DNA of 64,000 nucleotides from Saccopteryx bilineata. Its lineage: Eukaryota > Chordata > Mammalia > Chiroptera > Emballonuridae. Made by a program: the position numbers and the translations under genes. Every line of letters begins with the position of its first letter. Position 1 is the first letter of the stretch. The stretch lies in the NCBI RefSeq assembly GCF_036850765.1, contig NC_089495.1:208742347-208806346 (forward strand), written 5' to 3'. The notes under the pieces are model-generated. The model worked only from the letters and a program-made list of their open reading frames with translations, had not been told where the DNA came from and did no database searches. Shown piece after piece: positions 1 to 11,195 of the stretch.

Positions 1-95
1 GAGCCTCCGTTTCCTGATCTGTCCAGTGGCAACGACAGGGACCCCCGCCCCCCGGGCAGGGTTGCTCACAGCTCTCAACGAACCAGTGGGGTCAG
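1..95 (+). repeat. MIR-like SINE fragment (3' part), truncated by window edge
   Basis: The stretch reading cctccgtttcctgatctgtc resembles the MIR block 'cctcagtttcctcatctg', and gggttgctcacagctctcaacga resembles the following MIR 3' block. The match is degraded and the 5' part lies outside the window. Confidence 0.4.
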
Positions 96-1882
96 GCGGG
101 GCACCTGTCAGCGTCGTGCATCTGACCCTGCGACCCCGGTCAGTGACATCGGGGTGCCAGTGGCTCGCTCGTTTCTGCACCACGGGAACACCCCCACCCA
201 TTTCTGATTGGATTTCCCACCTGTCACTCTGTGTGACCTTCCACACGCCATTTTCTTTTATATATATTTTTAAAAATCAGGCTTCCTAGAACATCGCCTC
301 TGCGGTCTCCTTGCTGCCCCCTGAGGGAGGAGCCTCTGAGTCTCTCTCCCTCCAGCACTGACCGCCAGGGAAGCAGGGCGCTGACCAGGGAGCTTCGGGG
401 AAGGATCTGGACACGCCGGCCAGGGTCTCCTCCCTCTCCGTAGCGGGAAGGTTCTGGTTCGCCCAGAGCAGCCCTGGTTTTGGACGGTGTGTTCCAGAGT
501 CATTATTAATAGCATCTCTGTTACTCTGACTGTGTCCACCGTGGGTGGTCAACTCACCGGCCCCGCTGACCTCTGTCCTGCACCAGAAGCGTCGCTCCCT
601 GTGCAGGGGGCCGCGTGTGCCTGGGACCAGACAGGGGTGCCCGTTTAATTCAGCGGTGGGTAGTGACACGCTGGCCGGGCTCCGTAAGGAGGATGAGCTT
701 TTTTTCTCAGTCTCTAGCGGTCCGGCTTCTGTCTGGCCCTTTATTGGTTTCTGACTCAGGTCGGAAGAAAATGTGGACCGCGCTCCAGCCCCTTAAACCG
801 AGCCAGCGCCGCCCAGGTGGTGGTTCCGAAGGCATGCTGCAGTTCTGGTGGGACGAGGCGGGTGGGGGTGTGCCGGGCCAGCTCTCCGGAGAAGGAGTTT
901 CTGGGCAGACGGACACAGCAGTATTCCATTGTCCCCTGATGCTAGTTAGTACACAGACCCTGGCACCTGGGTGTTGGGGGTGGAGGGAGGACCCGGCAGA
1001 GACAGAGGAGCATAAAGCTAATGAATTAAGAACCAATGTCCACTGAAGGTTATTAGATCTGAGATCAGTGGACCTTAGAAGTGGCAGGGTAAGTGGGAGC
1101 GTCACTGCGGCCACTGGGCACGTGGGTATAGATGGCATGGGCCGTGTCAGGCGGGCTGCACATGTCCATGAGCTGGCGGTGCTGGGCCCTCGGCCTGGGC
1201 CCCACACCTGAGTCTTACTGTCGTCACCTGGCGCTTCTCCAAAGCTCCCGTGTCCGTTTGCGTGACTTGGGCTTATGCGCCAACCACCTGCTTGCTGGAT
1301 AACTTGGGGTGAGCTATCAGGTTCTCCATCCTCCCCCCCCCACCGCAAGCCTCAGTTTCCCTAACACTGACCAGCGGCGACGGTATCTAATCGGCAGGGT
1401 GGCCGGTGGATGCCAAGTGCCCGGGTCACTCAGATTCCAAAGCAGCTGACGGCCGTCACGAGGGAGGGAGAGCGGCTCGGAGTCCGGGTCGTCCAGTGGC
1501 GAGGCCCCCGCTGTCCCTCCTGAGTGGCGCCATCCTGGCAAACATCGACAGCACCGTCCGGCCGGGGGCTTGAAGAGGACAGCCCTGCCCCTGCCGCCCG
1601 AAGCCCACCTGGGATGCGCCTCTGTACCCGACAGCCTCTCGCCGCAACCCTGAGAACGTTGTGAGCCGAGTCCGTAGCTAAAAGGAGCTCCAGGTGGGCT
1701 GGACCGTCCATCCGTCCGTCCGTCCTCACAGCGATGAGTCTGGAAAGTGATAAACGCCACGGCTGTAGAAATGCAGACCTTGTACATACACCAAGGGCGG
1801 GTGCGTGAACACGCCACAGGGAGCGCACAGGCGCTGCGTGGACAGAAGGAGACACGGAAACGTGGGAGTTTCTTACTCGGCT
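96..1882. other. Intergenic GC-rich stretch, no gene
   Basis: Open frames here overlap on both strands, with no splice pattern or recognisable domain. A short AT run (tttatatatattttta) lies near 255-275. A degraded MIR lies at about 1285-1410 and is listed separately. A short tccg repeat (ccatccgtccgtccgtcc) lies near 1707-1724. I see nothing else. Confidence 0.6.
1285..1410 (+). repeat. MIR-like SINE fragment
   Basis: The order aacttggggtgagctatcag, then a C run, then gcctcagtttccctaacact, then a block ending aatcggcagggt follows the conserved MIR core and 3' order (ttgggcaagttactta, cctcagtttcctcatct, catagggtt). It is old and divergent, with a poly-C interruption. Confidence 0.45.
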
Positions 1883-2412
1883 GCCCCCCCACCCCCGGCC
1901 CGTTTCTCCACGCCCACCAGCACGTTCCCTGCCCCCCGTCCCGTTTCTCCACGCCCACCACCATGTGCCCCCCGTCCCGTTTCTCCACGCCCACCAGCAT
2001 GCCCCCCCTTTCTCCACACCCACCAGCACATCCCCCCCCCCCGTTTCTCCACGCCCACCAACACATCCCCCCCCGCCCATTTCTCCACGCCCACCAACAC
2101 ATCCCCCCCGCCCGTTTCTCCACGCCCACCAACACATTCCCCCCCCCCCCCGCCCGTTTCTCCACGCCCACCAGCACGTTCCCTGCCCCCCGTCCCGTTT
2201 CTCCACGCCCACCACCATGTCCCCCCCGTCCCGTTTCTCCACGCCCACCACCATGCCCCCCCCCGTCCCGTTTCTCCACGCCCACCACCATGTCCCCCCC
2301 GTCCCGTTTCTCCACGCCCACCACCATGTCCCCCCACCCCCGTCCCGTTTCTCCACGCCCACCAGCACGCCCCCCCCCCGTCCCGTTTCTCCACGCCCCC
2401 CACCACGCCCAC
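1883..2412 (+). repeat. C-rich minisatellite, about 14 copies of a 28-42-bp unit
   Basis: Each unit carries gtttctccacgcccaccaNcA followed by a C run of variable length (5-12 C). Unit length varies mainly because the C run varies, which suggests slippage. Because the + strand is nearly free of A/T-rich codons, the array gives spurious proline-rich or glycine/tryptophan-rich open frames on both strands. The complementary strand is G-run rich and could form G-quadruplexes; the + strand could form i-motifs. Confidence 0.92.
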
Positions 2413-3144
2413 ATTTCTAATGTTTCTTCAAATCTAACCAAAGTTCTCCATTATGTCTCAAGTAACCCAGGCTCGGCAGAAGTGGTCAGGCACGCTGGGA
2501 TCTCATTAAAAAAAAAAAGAAAGAAAAAGAGCTTCTTGGAAACCCAGCGAGTCTCTCTCCTCGATGGGAATGGACGTCAGGCGATAATTCACTGTAGCCC
2601 AGGAGGGAAAACACGGGCGTCAAAGCCGGGGGTGCCGTCTCAGGGGCCGGCCTCTGGACCTTGAGCCTGGCACGGAGCGCGGGTCGTCCGTGGATTGCCG
2701 GCATTGTTTACGGCCCCGCGGGGAAGCCTCCCCCACACCCACCGTGAGGTGATGGCACTTCGTGCTGATTAAAGGTCCACGTCGCCATCTCAGAATGATA
2801 ATGACATCAGTCCGGCCGAGCTGGATTCGCAGAGAAATCCAGTGACTGTCAGACGTGCACTTGTGAATATTTGGAGAGCGTCTCGGGCGAGATGAGTGGC
2901 AGTGTTTTCCATTATCTGCGTGAACCGACGTGGCCCGTGTTGCAGAACTGAGTCCGCGGTGAGAGGATTGGTTCTAAATGAGGCGTGCAGCTCCTGGCGC
3001 CTCCGCCGTCCCCGGCGCTGTAGCGAGCGCGCTGGCCTAGCCCAGGGCCGCCCCAGCAGAGGGGTTCAGCCGAGGGCCGCCTCAGCCGGCAGCCGACACC
3101 TGAGCCTCCGGCGTGACATTTCTCTTAGCCGAGCCCGGGGTCAC
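2413..3144. other. Intergenic stretch, no gene
   Basis: There is a short A-rich run at about 2508-2530. An AT-balanced block at about 2745-2890 contains gctgattaaagg and gaatgataatgacatcag. A CpG-dense block follows at about 2985-3115 (many gcg/ccg). No exon-like structure was recognised. Confidence 0.55.
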
Positions 3145-3365
3145 TCGCTCGTGACAGTGCTGACGTTTAAGGTCAGATCATTCTTTGTGGGGGGTGTCCT
3201 GGACACTGTGACACTTAGCAGCTCCCCTGGCTGTGACCCATGAGATTCAGTAGCACCCACCTGCCGGCTGAGACAACCAAAAATGTCCCCAGACATTGCT
3301 TGATGCCCCCTGGGGTGGGGTGGGTGGGCGGAATGGCCCTCAGGCCATGGCCACTGGTCTAACCA
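3145..3365 (+). mobile_element. Old hAT-Charlie-type non-autonomous DNA transposon remnant
   Basis: Blocks such as cattctttgtggggggtgtcc, cagtagcacccacc, gacaaccaaaaatgtcccca and gacattgcttgatgccccct match, from memory, a mammal-wide MER-class hAT element ('...caaaaatgtctccagacattgccaaatgtcccctgg...'). The ends are too decayed to place terminal inverted repeats. A second, minus-strand relative sits at 46853-47045. I do not assign a subfamily name. Confidence 0.7.
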
Positions 3366-3466
3366 CACTTTCTTTTGTGTCCTGTCCTGGTGTCACTGGA
3401 CATGAGGCATCAGCATTGGCTGTCCCCAAGTCTGTGAGAGACATAGGTCCGTGTCCTTCCTACTCA

Positions 3467-6400
3467 GAGGCCTCCCCAGGCCACAGAGGGACCCTCTCCT
3501 TCCCTGTCACCTCTCTCTGCCACACGTCCTGTCCAGGCCACAGAGGGACCCTCTCCTTCCCCGTCACCTCTCTCTGCCACACGTCCTGTCCAGGTCACAG
3601 AGGGACCCTCTCCTTCCCTGTCACCTCTCTCTGCCACACGTCCTGTCCAGGTCACAGAGGGACCCTCTCCTTCCCTGTCACCTCTCTCTGCCACACGTCC
3701 TGTCCAGGTCACAGAGGGACCCTCTCCTTCCCTGTCACCTCTCTCTGCCGCACGTCCTGTCCAGGTCACAGAGGGACCCTCTCCTTCCCTGTCACCTCTC
3801 TCTGCCGCACGTCCTGTCCAGGTCACAGAGGGACCCTCTCCTTCCCCGTCACCTCTCTCTGCCTCATATCCTGTCCAGGTCACAGAGGGACCCTCTCCTT
3901 CCCTGTCACCTCTCTCTGCCGCACGTCCTGTCCAGGTCACAGAGGGACCCTCTCCTTCCCTGTCACCTCTCTCTGCCACACGTCCTGTCCAGGTCACAGA
4001 GGGACCCTCTCCTTCCCTGTCACCTCTCTCTGCCACACGTCCTGTCCAGGTCACAGAGGGACCCTCTCCTTCCCTGTCACCTCTCTCTGCCACACGTCCT
4101 GTCCAGGTCACAGAGGGACCCTCTCCTTCCCTGTCACCTCTCTCTGCCACACGTCCTCTCAGGTCACAGAGGGACCCTCTCCTTCCCTGTCACCTCTCTC
4201 TGCCGCACGTCCTGTCCAGGTCACAGAGGGACCCTCTCCTTCCCTGTCACCTCTCTCTGCCACACGTCCTGTCCAGGTCACAGAGGGACCCTCTCCTTCC
4301 CCGTCACCTCTCTCTGCCACACGTCCTCTCAGGTCACAGAGGGACCCTCTCCTTCCCTGTCACCTCTCTCTGCCACACGTCCTGTCCAGGTCACAGAGGG
4401 ACCCTCTCCTTCCCTGTCACCTCTCTCTGCCACACGTCCTCTCAGGTCACAGAGGGACCCTCTCCTTCCCTGTCACCTCTCTCTGCCGCACGTCCTGTCC
4501 AGGTCACAGAGGGACCCTCTCCTTCCCTGTCACCTCTCTCTGCCACACGTCCTCTCAGGTCACAGAGGGACCCTCTCCTTCCCTGTCACCTCTCTCTGCC
4601 ACACGTCCTCTCAGGTCACAGAGGGACCCTCTCCTTCCCCGTCACCTCTCTCTGCCTCATATCCTGTCCAGGTCACAGAGGGACCCTCTCCTTCCCTGTC
4701 ACCTCTCTCTGCCGCACGTCCTGTCCAGGTCACAGAGGGACCCTCTCCTTCCCTGTCACCTCTCTCTGCCACACGTCCTGTCCAGGTCACAGAGGGACCC
4801 TCTCCTTCCCTGTCACCTCTCTCTGCCTCATATCCTGTCCAGGTCACAGAGGGACCCTCTCCTTCCCTGTCACCTCTCTCTGCCGCACGTCCTGTCCAGG
4901 TCACAGAGGGACCCTCTCCTTCCCTGTCACCTCTCTCTGCCGCACGTCCTGTCCAGGTCACAGAGGGACCCTCTCCTTCCCTGTCACCTCTCTCTGCCAC
5001 ACGTCCTGTCCAGGTCACAGAGGGACCCTCTCCTTCCCTGTCACCTCTCTCTGCCACACGTCCTGTCCAGGTCACAGAGGGACCCTCTCCTTCCCTGTCA
5101 CCTCTCTCTGCCACACGTCCTGTCCAGGTCACAGAGGGACCCTCTCCTTCCCTGTCACCTCTCTCTGCCACACGTCCTGTCCAGGTCACAGAGGGACCCT
5201 CTCCTTCCCCGTCACCTCTCTCTGCCACACGTCCTCTCAGGTCACAGAGGGACCCTCTCCTTCCCTGTCACCTCTCTCTGCCACACGTCCTCTCAGGTCA
5301 CAGAGGGACCCTCTCCTTCCCTGTCACCTCTCTCTGCCACACGTCCTCTCAGGTCACAGAGGGACCCTCTCCTTCCCCGTCACCTCTCTCTGCCACACGT
5401 CCTGTCCAGGTCACAGAGGGACCCTCTCCTTCCCTGTCACCTCTCTCTGCCACACGTCCTGTCCAGGTCACAGAGGGACCCTCTCCTTCCCTGTCACCTC
5501 TCTCTGCCGCACGTCCTGTCCAGGTCACAGAGGGACCCTCTCCTTCCCTGTCACCTCTCTCTGCCGCACGTCCTGTCCAGGTCACAGAGGGACCCTCTCC
5601 TTCCCCGTCACCTCTCTCTGCCACACGTCCTGTCCAGGTCACAGAGGGACCCTCTCCTTCCCCGTCACCTCTCTCTGCCACACGTCCTGTCCAGGTCACA
5701 GAGGGACCCTCTCCTTCCCTGTCACCTCTCTCTGCCGCACGTCCTGTCCAGGTCACAGAGGGACCCTCTCCTCCCCTGTCACCTCTCTCTGCCGCACGTC
5801 CTGTCCAGGTCACAGAGGGACCCTCTCCTTCCCCGTCACCTCTCTCTGCCACACGTCCTGTCCAGGTCACAGAGGGACCCTCTCCTTCCCCGTCACCTCT
5901 CTCTGCCACACGTCCTCTCAGGTCACAGAGGGACCCTCTCCTTCCCTGTCACCTCTCTCTGCCACACGTCCTCTCAGGCCACAGAGGGACCCTCTCCTTC
6001 CCCGTCACCTCTCTCTGCCACACGTCCTCTCAGGTCACAGAGGGACCCTCTCCTTCCCTGTCACCTCTCTCTGCCGCACGTCCTGTCCAGGTCACAGAGG
6101 GACCCTCTCCTTCCCTGTCACCTCTCTCTGCCGCACGTCCTCTCAGGTCACAGAGGGACCCTCTCCTTCCCTGTCACCTCTCTCTGCCACACGTCCTCTC
6201 AGGTCACAGAGGGACCCTCTCCTTCCCCGTCACCTCTCTCTGCCACACGTCCTGTCCAGGTCACAGAGGGACCCTCTCCTTCCCTGTCACCTCTCTCTGC
6301 CACACGTCCTGTCCAGGTCACAGAGGGACCCTCTCCTTCCCTGTCACCTCTCTCTGCCGCACGTCCTGTCCAGGTCACAGAGGGACCCTCTCCTTCCCTG

Positions 6401-8749
6401 TCACCTCTCTCTGCCGCACGTCCTGTCCAGGTCACAGAGGGACCCTCTCCTTCCCCGTCACCTCTCTCTGCCACACGTCCTGTCCAGGTCACAGAGGGAC
6501 CCTCTCCTTCCCCGTCACCTCTCTCTGCCACACGTCCTGTCCAGGTCACAGAGGGACCCTCTCCTTCCCTGTCACCTCTCTCTGCCGCACGTCCTGTCCA
6601 GGTCACAGAGGGACCCTCTCCTCCCCTGTCACCTCTCTCTGCCGCACGTCCTGTCCAGGTCACAGAGGGACCCTCTCCTTCCCCGTCACCTCTCTCTGCC
6701 ACACGTCCTCTCAGGTCACAGAGGGACCCTCTCCTTCCCCGTCACCTCTCTCTGCCTCACGTCCTGTCCAGGTCACAGAGGGACCCTCTCCTTCCCTGTC
6801 ACCTCTCTCTGCCGCACGTCCTCTCAGGTCACAGAGGGACCCTCTCCTTCCCCGTCACCTCTCTCTGCCTCATATCCTGTCCAGGTCACAGAGGGACCCT
6901 CTCCTTCCCTGTCACCTCTCTCTGCCGCACGTCCTGTCCAGGTCACAGAGGGACCCTCTCCTTCCCTGTCACCTCTCTCTGCCACACGTCCTGTCCAGGT
7001 CACAGAGGGACCCTCTCCTTCCCTGTCACCTCTCTCTGCCTCATATCCTGTCCAGGTCACAGAGGGACCCTCTCCTTCCCTGTCACCTCTCTCTGCCGCA
7101 CGTCCTGTCCAGGTCACAGAGGGACCCTCTCCTTCCCTGTCACCTCTCTCTGCCGCACGTCCTGTCCAGGTCACAGAGGGACCCTCTCCTTCCCCGTCAC
7201 CTCTCTCTGCCACACGTCCTGTCCAGGTCACAGAGGGACCCTCTCCTTCCCCGTCACCTCTCTCTGCCACACGTCCTGTCCAGGTCACAGAGGGACCCTC
7301 TCCTTCCCCGTCACCTCTCTCTGCCGCACGTCCTGTCCAGGTCACAGAGGGACCCTCTCCTTCCCCGTCACCTCTCTCTGCCACACGTCCTGTCCAGGTC
7401 ACAGAGGGACCCTCTCCTTCCCCGTCACCTCTCTCTGCCACACGTCCTGTCCAGGTCACAGAGGGACCCTCTCCTTCCCCGTCACCTCTCTCTGCCACAC
7501 GTCCTGTCCAGGTCACAGAGGGACCCTCTCCTTCCCCGTCACCTCTCTCTGCCACACGTCCTCTCAGGTCACAGAGGGACCCTCTCCTTCCCCGTCACCT
7601 CTCTCTGCCACACGTCCTCTCAGGTCACAGAGGGACCCTCTCCTTCCCCGTCACCTCTCTCTGCCACACGTCCTGTCCAGGTCACAGAGGGACCCTCTCC
7701 TTCCCCGTCACCTCTCTCTGCCACACGTCCTGTCCAGGTCACAGAGGGACCCTCTCCTTCCCCGTCACCTCTCTCTGCCACATATCCTGTCCAGGTCACA
7801 GAGGGACCCTCTCCTTCCCCGTCACCTCTCTCTGCCACACGTCCTCTCAGGTCACAGAGGGACCCTCTCCTTCCCTGTCACCTCTCTCTGCCTCATATCC
7901 TGTCCAGGTCACAGAGGGACCCTCTCCTTCCCTGTCACCTCTCTCTGCCACACGTCCTCTCAGGTCACAGAGGGACCCTCTCCTTCCCCGTCACCTCTCT
8001 CTGCCTCACGTCCTGTCCAGGTCACAGAGGGACCCTCTCCTTCCCTGTCACCTCTCTCTGCCACACGTCCTGTCCAGGTCACAGAGGGACCCTCTCCTTC
8101 CCTGTCACCTCTCTCTGCCACACGTCCTCTCAGGTCACAGAGGGACCCTCTCCTTCCCCGTCACCTCTCTCTGCCTCACGTCCTCTCAGGTCACAGAGGG
8201 ACCCTCTCCTTCCCTGTCACCTCTCTCTGCTGCACGTCCTGTCCAGGTCACAGAGGGACCCTCTCCTTCCCCGTCACCTCTCTCTGCCGCACATCCTGTC
8301 CAGGTCACAGAGGGACCCTCTCCTTCCCTGTCACCTCTCTCTGCCGCACGTCCTGTCCAGGTCACAGAGGGACCCTCTCCTTCCCTGTCACCTCTCTCTG
8401 CCACACGTCCTCTCAGGTCACAGAGGGACCCTCTCCTTCCCCGTCACCTCTCTCTGCCGCACGTCCTGTCCAGGTCACAGAGGGACCCTCTCCTTCCCCG
8501 TCACCTCTCTCTGCCACACGTCCTGTCCAGGTCACAGAGGGACCCTCTCCTTCCCCGTCACCTCTCTCTGCCACACGTCCTGTCCAGGTCACAGAGGGAC
8601 CCTCTCCTTCCCTGTCACCTCTCTCTGCCGCACGTCCTGTCCAGGTCACAGAGGGACCCTCTCCTTCCCTGTCACCTCTCTCTGCCGCACGTCCTGTCCA
8701 GGTCACAGAGGGACCCTCTCCTTCCCCGTCACCTCTCTCTGCCACACGT
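3467..8749 (+). repeat. Large minisatellite: about 93 copies of a 57-bp unit
   Basis: Each unit runs from cacagagggaccctctcctt through cacctctctctgcc to cacgtcctgtccaggt. The main length is 57 bp; a common 56-bp variant has cctctcaggt in place of cctgtccaggt. The + strand is pyrimidine-rich and contains almost no TA or TGA, and 57 is a multiple of three, so all three forward frames stay open, as does at least one reverse frame. This explains forward open frames of about 1,840 and 1,780 codons; the 56-bp variants switch reading phase. Common variants are ccccgtc/ccctgtc, gccgcac/gccacac and cacgtcc/catatcc. A single-base marker, ctcctcccct in place of ctccttccct, occurs twice, 850 bp apart. 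The array stops abruptly at cacacgtttggcc. Confidence 0.97.
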
Positions 8750-8902
8750 TTGGCCCCAGGTGGAGATCTCGCTATGTGGCAGTGCAGAGGGGTTGAAGTT
8801 TTCAGGGCTCAGCGTTAACGCAGGATGGGGTTCCTCGCTGGGGCACCCCAGCGCCCAGTGAGAATACCCACTCGACGTGGTTCCTGTAGGTGGTCAGGGA
8901 CC
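8750..8902. other. Short unique spacer between the 57-bp array and a hAT element
   Basis: Non-repetitive sequence with no recognisable feature. It continues the long repeat frame for a few codons only by chance. Confidence 0.5.
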
Positions 8903-9259
8903 CTGTAGACCAGGGGTCCCCAAACTTTTTACACAGGGGGCCAGTTCACTGTCCCTCAGACCATTGGAGGGCCGGACTATAAAAAAAAACTATGAACAAA
9001 TCCCTATGCACACTGCACATATCTTATTTTAAAGTAAAAAAAAAAACAAAAAAAAAACAAAACGAGAACAAATATAATATTTAAAATAAAGAACAAGTAA
9101 ATTTAAATCAACAAACTGACCAGTATTTCAATGGGAACTATGGGCCTGCTCTTGGCTGATGAGATGGTCAATGTGCTCTTCTCACCGACCACCAAGTGTG
9201 CAGTGGGGGCAGGATAAATGGCCTCAGGGGGCCGCAGTTTGGGGACCCCTGCTGTAGGG
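8903..9259. repeat. 8-bp target-site duplication flanking the hAT element
   Basis: ctgtagac (8903-8910) on the left and ctgtaggg (9252-9259) on the right agree at 6 of 8 positions. An 8-bp duplication is the hAT hallmark. The two mismatches suggest moderate age. Confidence 0.75.
8911..9251 (+). mobile_element. Non-autonomous hAT DNA transposon (MITE-like, 341 bp)
   Basis: The left terminus CAGGGGTCCCCAAACT and right terminus AGTTTGGGGACCCCTG are perfect 16-bp inverted repeats. The inside contains gagggccggactat, aaatggcctcagggggccgc and an AT-rich middle, with no transposase frame. I recall closely similar elements as common in bat genomes. It must have been mobilised in trans by a hAT transposase. 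It inserted about 150 bp downstream of the 57-bp minisatellite. Confidence 0.93.
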
Positions 9260-10315
9260 TCTCCGCCCACCCTCTACCCCGCCAGGCCACTCCCAGCCAT
9301 AGGACAAGAGTTCCAGCCCATAAAAACCATACATCCATCAATTATATATGAGGTGGGATGTTATATAAACTATGTATCTATCATTTAAATGAAGAAAATG
9401 CAATATGTTCTTGACAGCTTTTAACATTCCATTAGATTGCATATAGCAATAGTATACGGTGACGTGTCCTAAGATTTCATATTACATTATATTTGTGTCA
9501 CTTAACGTCAGGGGGAGGAGTGTCACGGGGCACATGCGGCAGCCCCCCTCCCCTTTTCTCTCCACTGGTGTTTTTCACGTGAAGTTCTTCTCCACCCACC
9601 CGCCCCTTCTGCACCGTGTCTGCCCACGTGGGCACCGGGTGTGGAAGGGCGTTCAGAGGACACATCTAGGCGTCCAGTCAGCGTGAGGAGATGGTGGGCC
9701 CACCTCAGAAGAAGTCAGGCTCAGACACACACACGGTGACTCGGGCTCAGGACACCATCAACACAGAGCACAGTCTGAACTCTGCCGGGGTCTGAAGCGG
9801 GGCAGTGTCCATGACCCTTCCTGAGAAGCGAGGCTGGGACCCACCGTCTTTCAGAACGGGGGAGTCTGTACCGAAGAGGGCGCGCTCTCCGGCTGCGGGT
9901 GGGGGCGGCGAGCGGAGACGAAGCCAGTCTGGGACATCTTATTCTCCGTGTTTCCTGTTCGGGTTTTCCGGGCTAAGCGTTTTGAGTATTCTACAAACTA
10001 AAAAAGTAAGCAGGCCCATAGACTCTTGCTAATAATTCAGAAAAGAAGTACAAGTGTCTTTCTTGAATGTACAGTGACAATCTCCAACACCAACACCACT
10101 ATTTAAAAAATATAAAAGATACTTTACATTAACAGGAAATTTAACAAATATTACTGTCCTAAGATTAAAAAGCAAGGTATAAGTTTGAGATGAGTGTTTG
10201 GTGTAGGGAGAAGCAACCTGAACAATCACTTATGAAAATTTAAATTGGTACAATATTCTCACGGGGCTCCTTAGAGATAAAAATTGAAATCTAACAGCGA
10301 CTGTAACTTTTGACC
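9260..10315. other. Intergenic stretch with AT-rich islands, no gene
   Basis: AT-rich blocks lie at about 9330-9510 and 10000-10250, separated by GC-richer sequence. No domain, splice chain or recognisable transposon was identified. Confidence 0.5.
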
Positions 10316-10379
10316 GAGAAGTTTGACTTGGAGGGTTGGAGCCTAAGAGAAGTTTGACTTGGAGGGTTGGAGCCTAAGA
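10316..10379 (+). repeat. Exact two-copy tandem duplication, 31-bp period
   Basis: gagaagtttgacttggaggg followed by ttggagcctaa occurs twice in direct succession without a difference, indicating a recent local duplication. Confidence 0.95.
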
Positions 10380-10416
10380 GATAACCATGGAAATGTAACT
10401 TGTGCGCCGTGATGTA

Positions 10417-10760
10417 TGTATTGATAGTAAAAGATGTTCATTGCGTTGTTACTTCTCACAGAGACACAGGGAAACACCGTGGACGCTCTTTCCTAAGAAG
10501 TCGGCATCGTATTGTGATGAAACATGATAAGTCATCACAATAATGTTCTGTCAGTAATGGGCTACCAGAACTACATACTACATTCAAAATGCACGTGGCG
10601 TTTTGTTTAAAAAACGATTGCAGAACATATTTATAACATGATCCAGTCCTGTCTAAAGGTCCCTAGTCATTGGCAAGAGACGAGATTAGGAGTGGTTTTC
10701 ATTTTGGTGTCTATGTTATCAAAATAGTTGTATTTCTGGGGGAAAAAAAACCAAAAACAA
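10417..10760 (+). mobile_element. Old L1 3'-end fragment (probable)
   Basis: aaagatgttcattgcgttgtt near the start and gattgcagaacatatttata then acatgatccagtcctgtct near the end resemble, in order, the L1 3' region ('...ttcattgcagcattgtttataa...', '...gttgcagaacagtatgtatagtatgatcc...'). It is divergent; no frame is intact. Confidence 0.5.
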
Positions 10761-11179
10761 ATTCAAACCAACGTGGAGGCCTCTGTGTCAGGCGTGAGTC
10801 AGCCTGGCTTCTGTTTACCCCAGGGAGTTGAGCTGTGGGGTGGGACAGGGAGTGGACAGGGGCTCGGGAACGCCCGGAGTGGCTCCGTGTCCTCTTCCGG
10901 AGTGTGCGGGCGTCCTGTGGAAATGGGAACCACAGGCAGATTTACAGGCTGATGTGTCAACAGTGGTCGGCAAACTCACAAGTCAGCAGAGCCACACATC
11001 AACAGGACGACTGAAATTTATTTTGAGAGCCAAATTTTTTAAACTTAAACTATGTAGGCAGGTACATTCCCTATCGAGGTAGTGCCCGCACGTGGTGTTT
11101 TGTGGAAGAGCTGCACTCAAGGGGCCACAGAGCCGCGGTTTGATGTGTTCACAGCGGATAGATGAGTTAGTTAGGAGCT
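10761..11179. other. Intergenic stretch, no gene
   Basis: Mixed composition with A-rich runs near 10742-10760 and a GC-rich middle. No feature was recognised. Confidence 0.45.
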
Positions 11180-11195
11180 GGGGGGGGGGGGGGGG
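11180..11195 (+). repeat. Homopolymer G16 tract
   Basis: Sixteen consecutive G within ggagctg...taag. Similar shorter G runs recur at about 16741-16750, 16825-16838, 17361-17375 and 21118-21129. This one is the longest. Confidence 0.95.

Noticed and set aside
3296..8818. Open frames of about 1,840 and 1,780 codons, and many minus-strand frames, as candidate giant repeat proteins
   Set aside because: They are products of a 57-bp unit (multiple of three) with no forward stop triplets. They start at TTG or GTG, all forward frames are equally open, and there is no promoter, domain or splice evidence.
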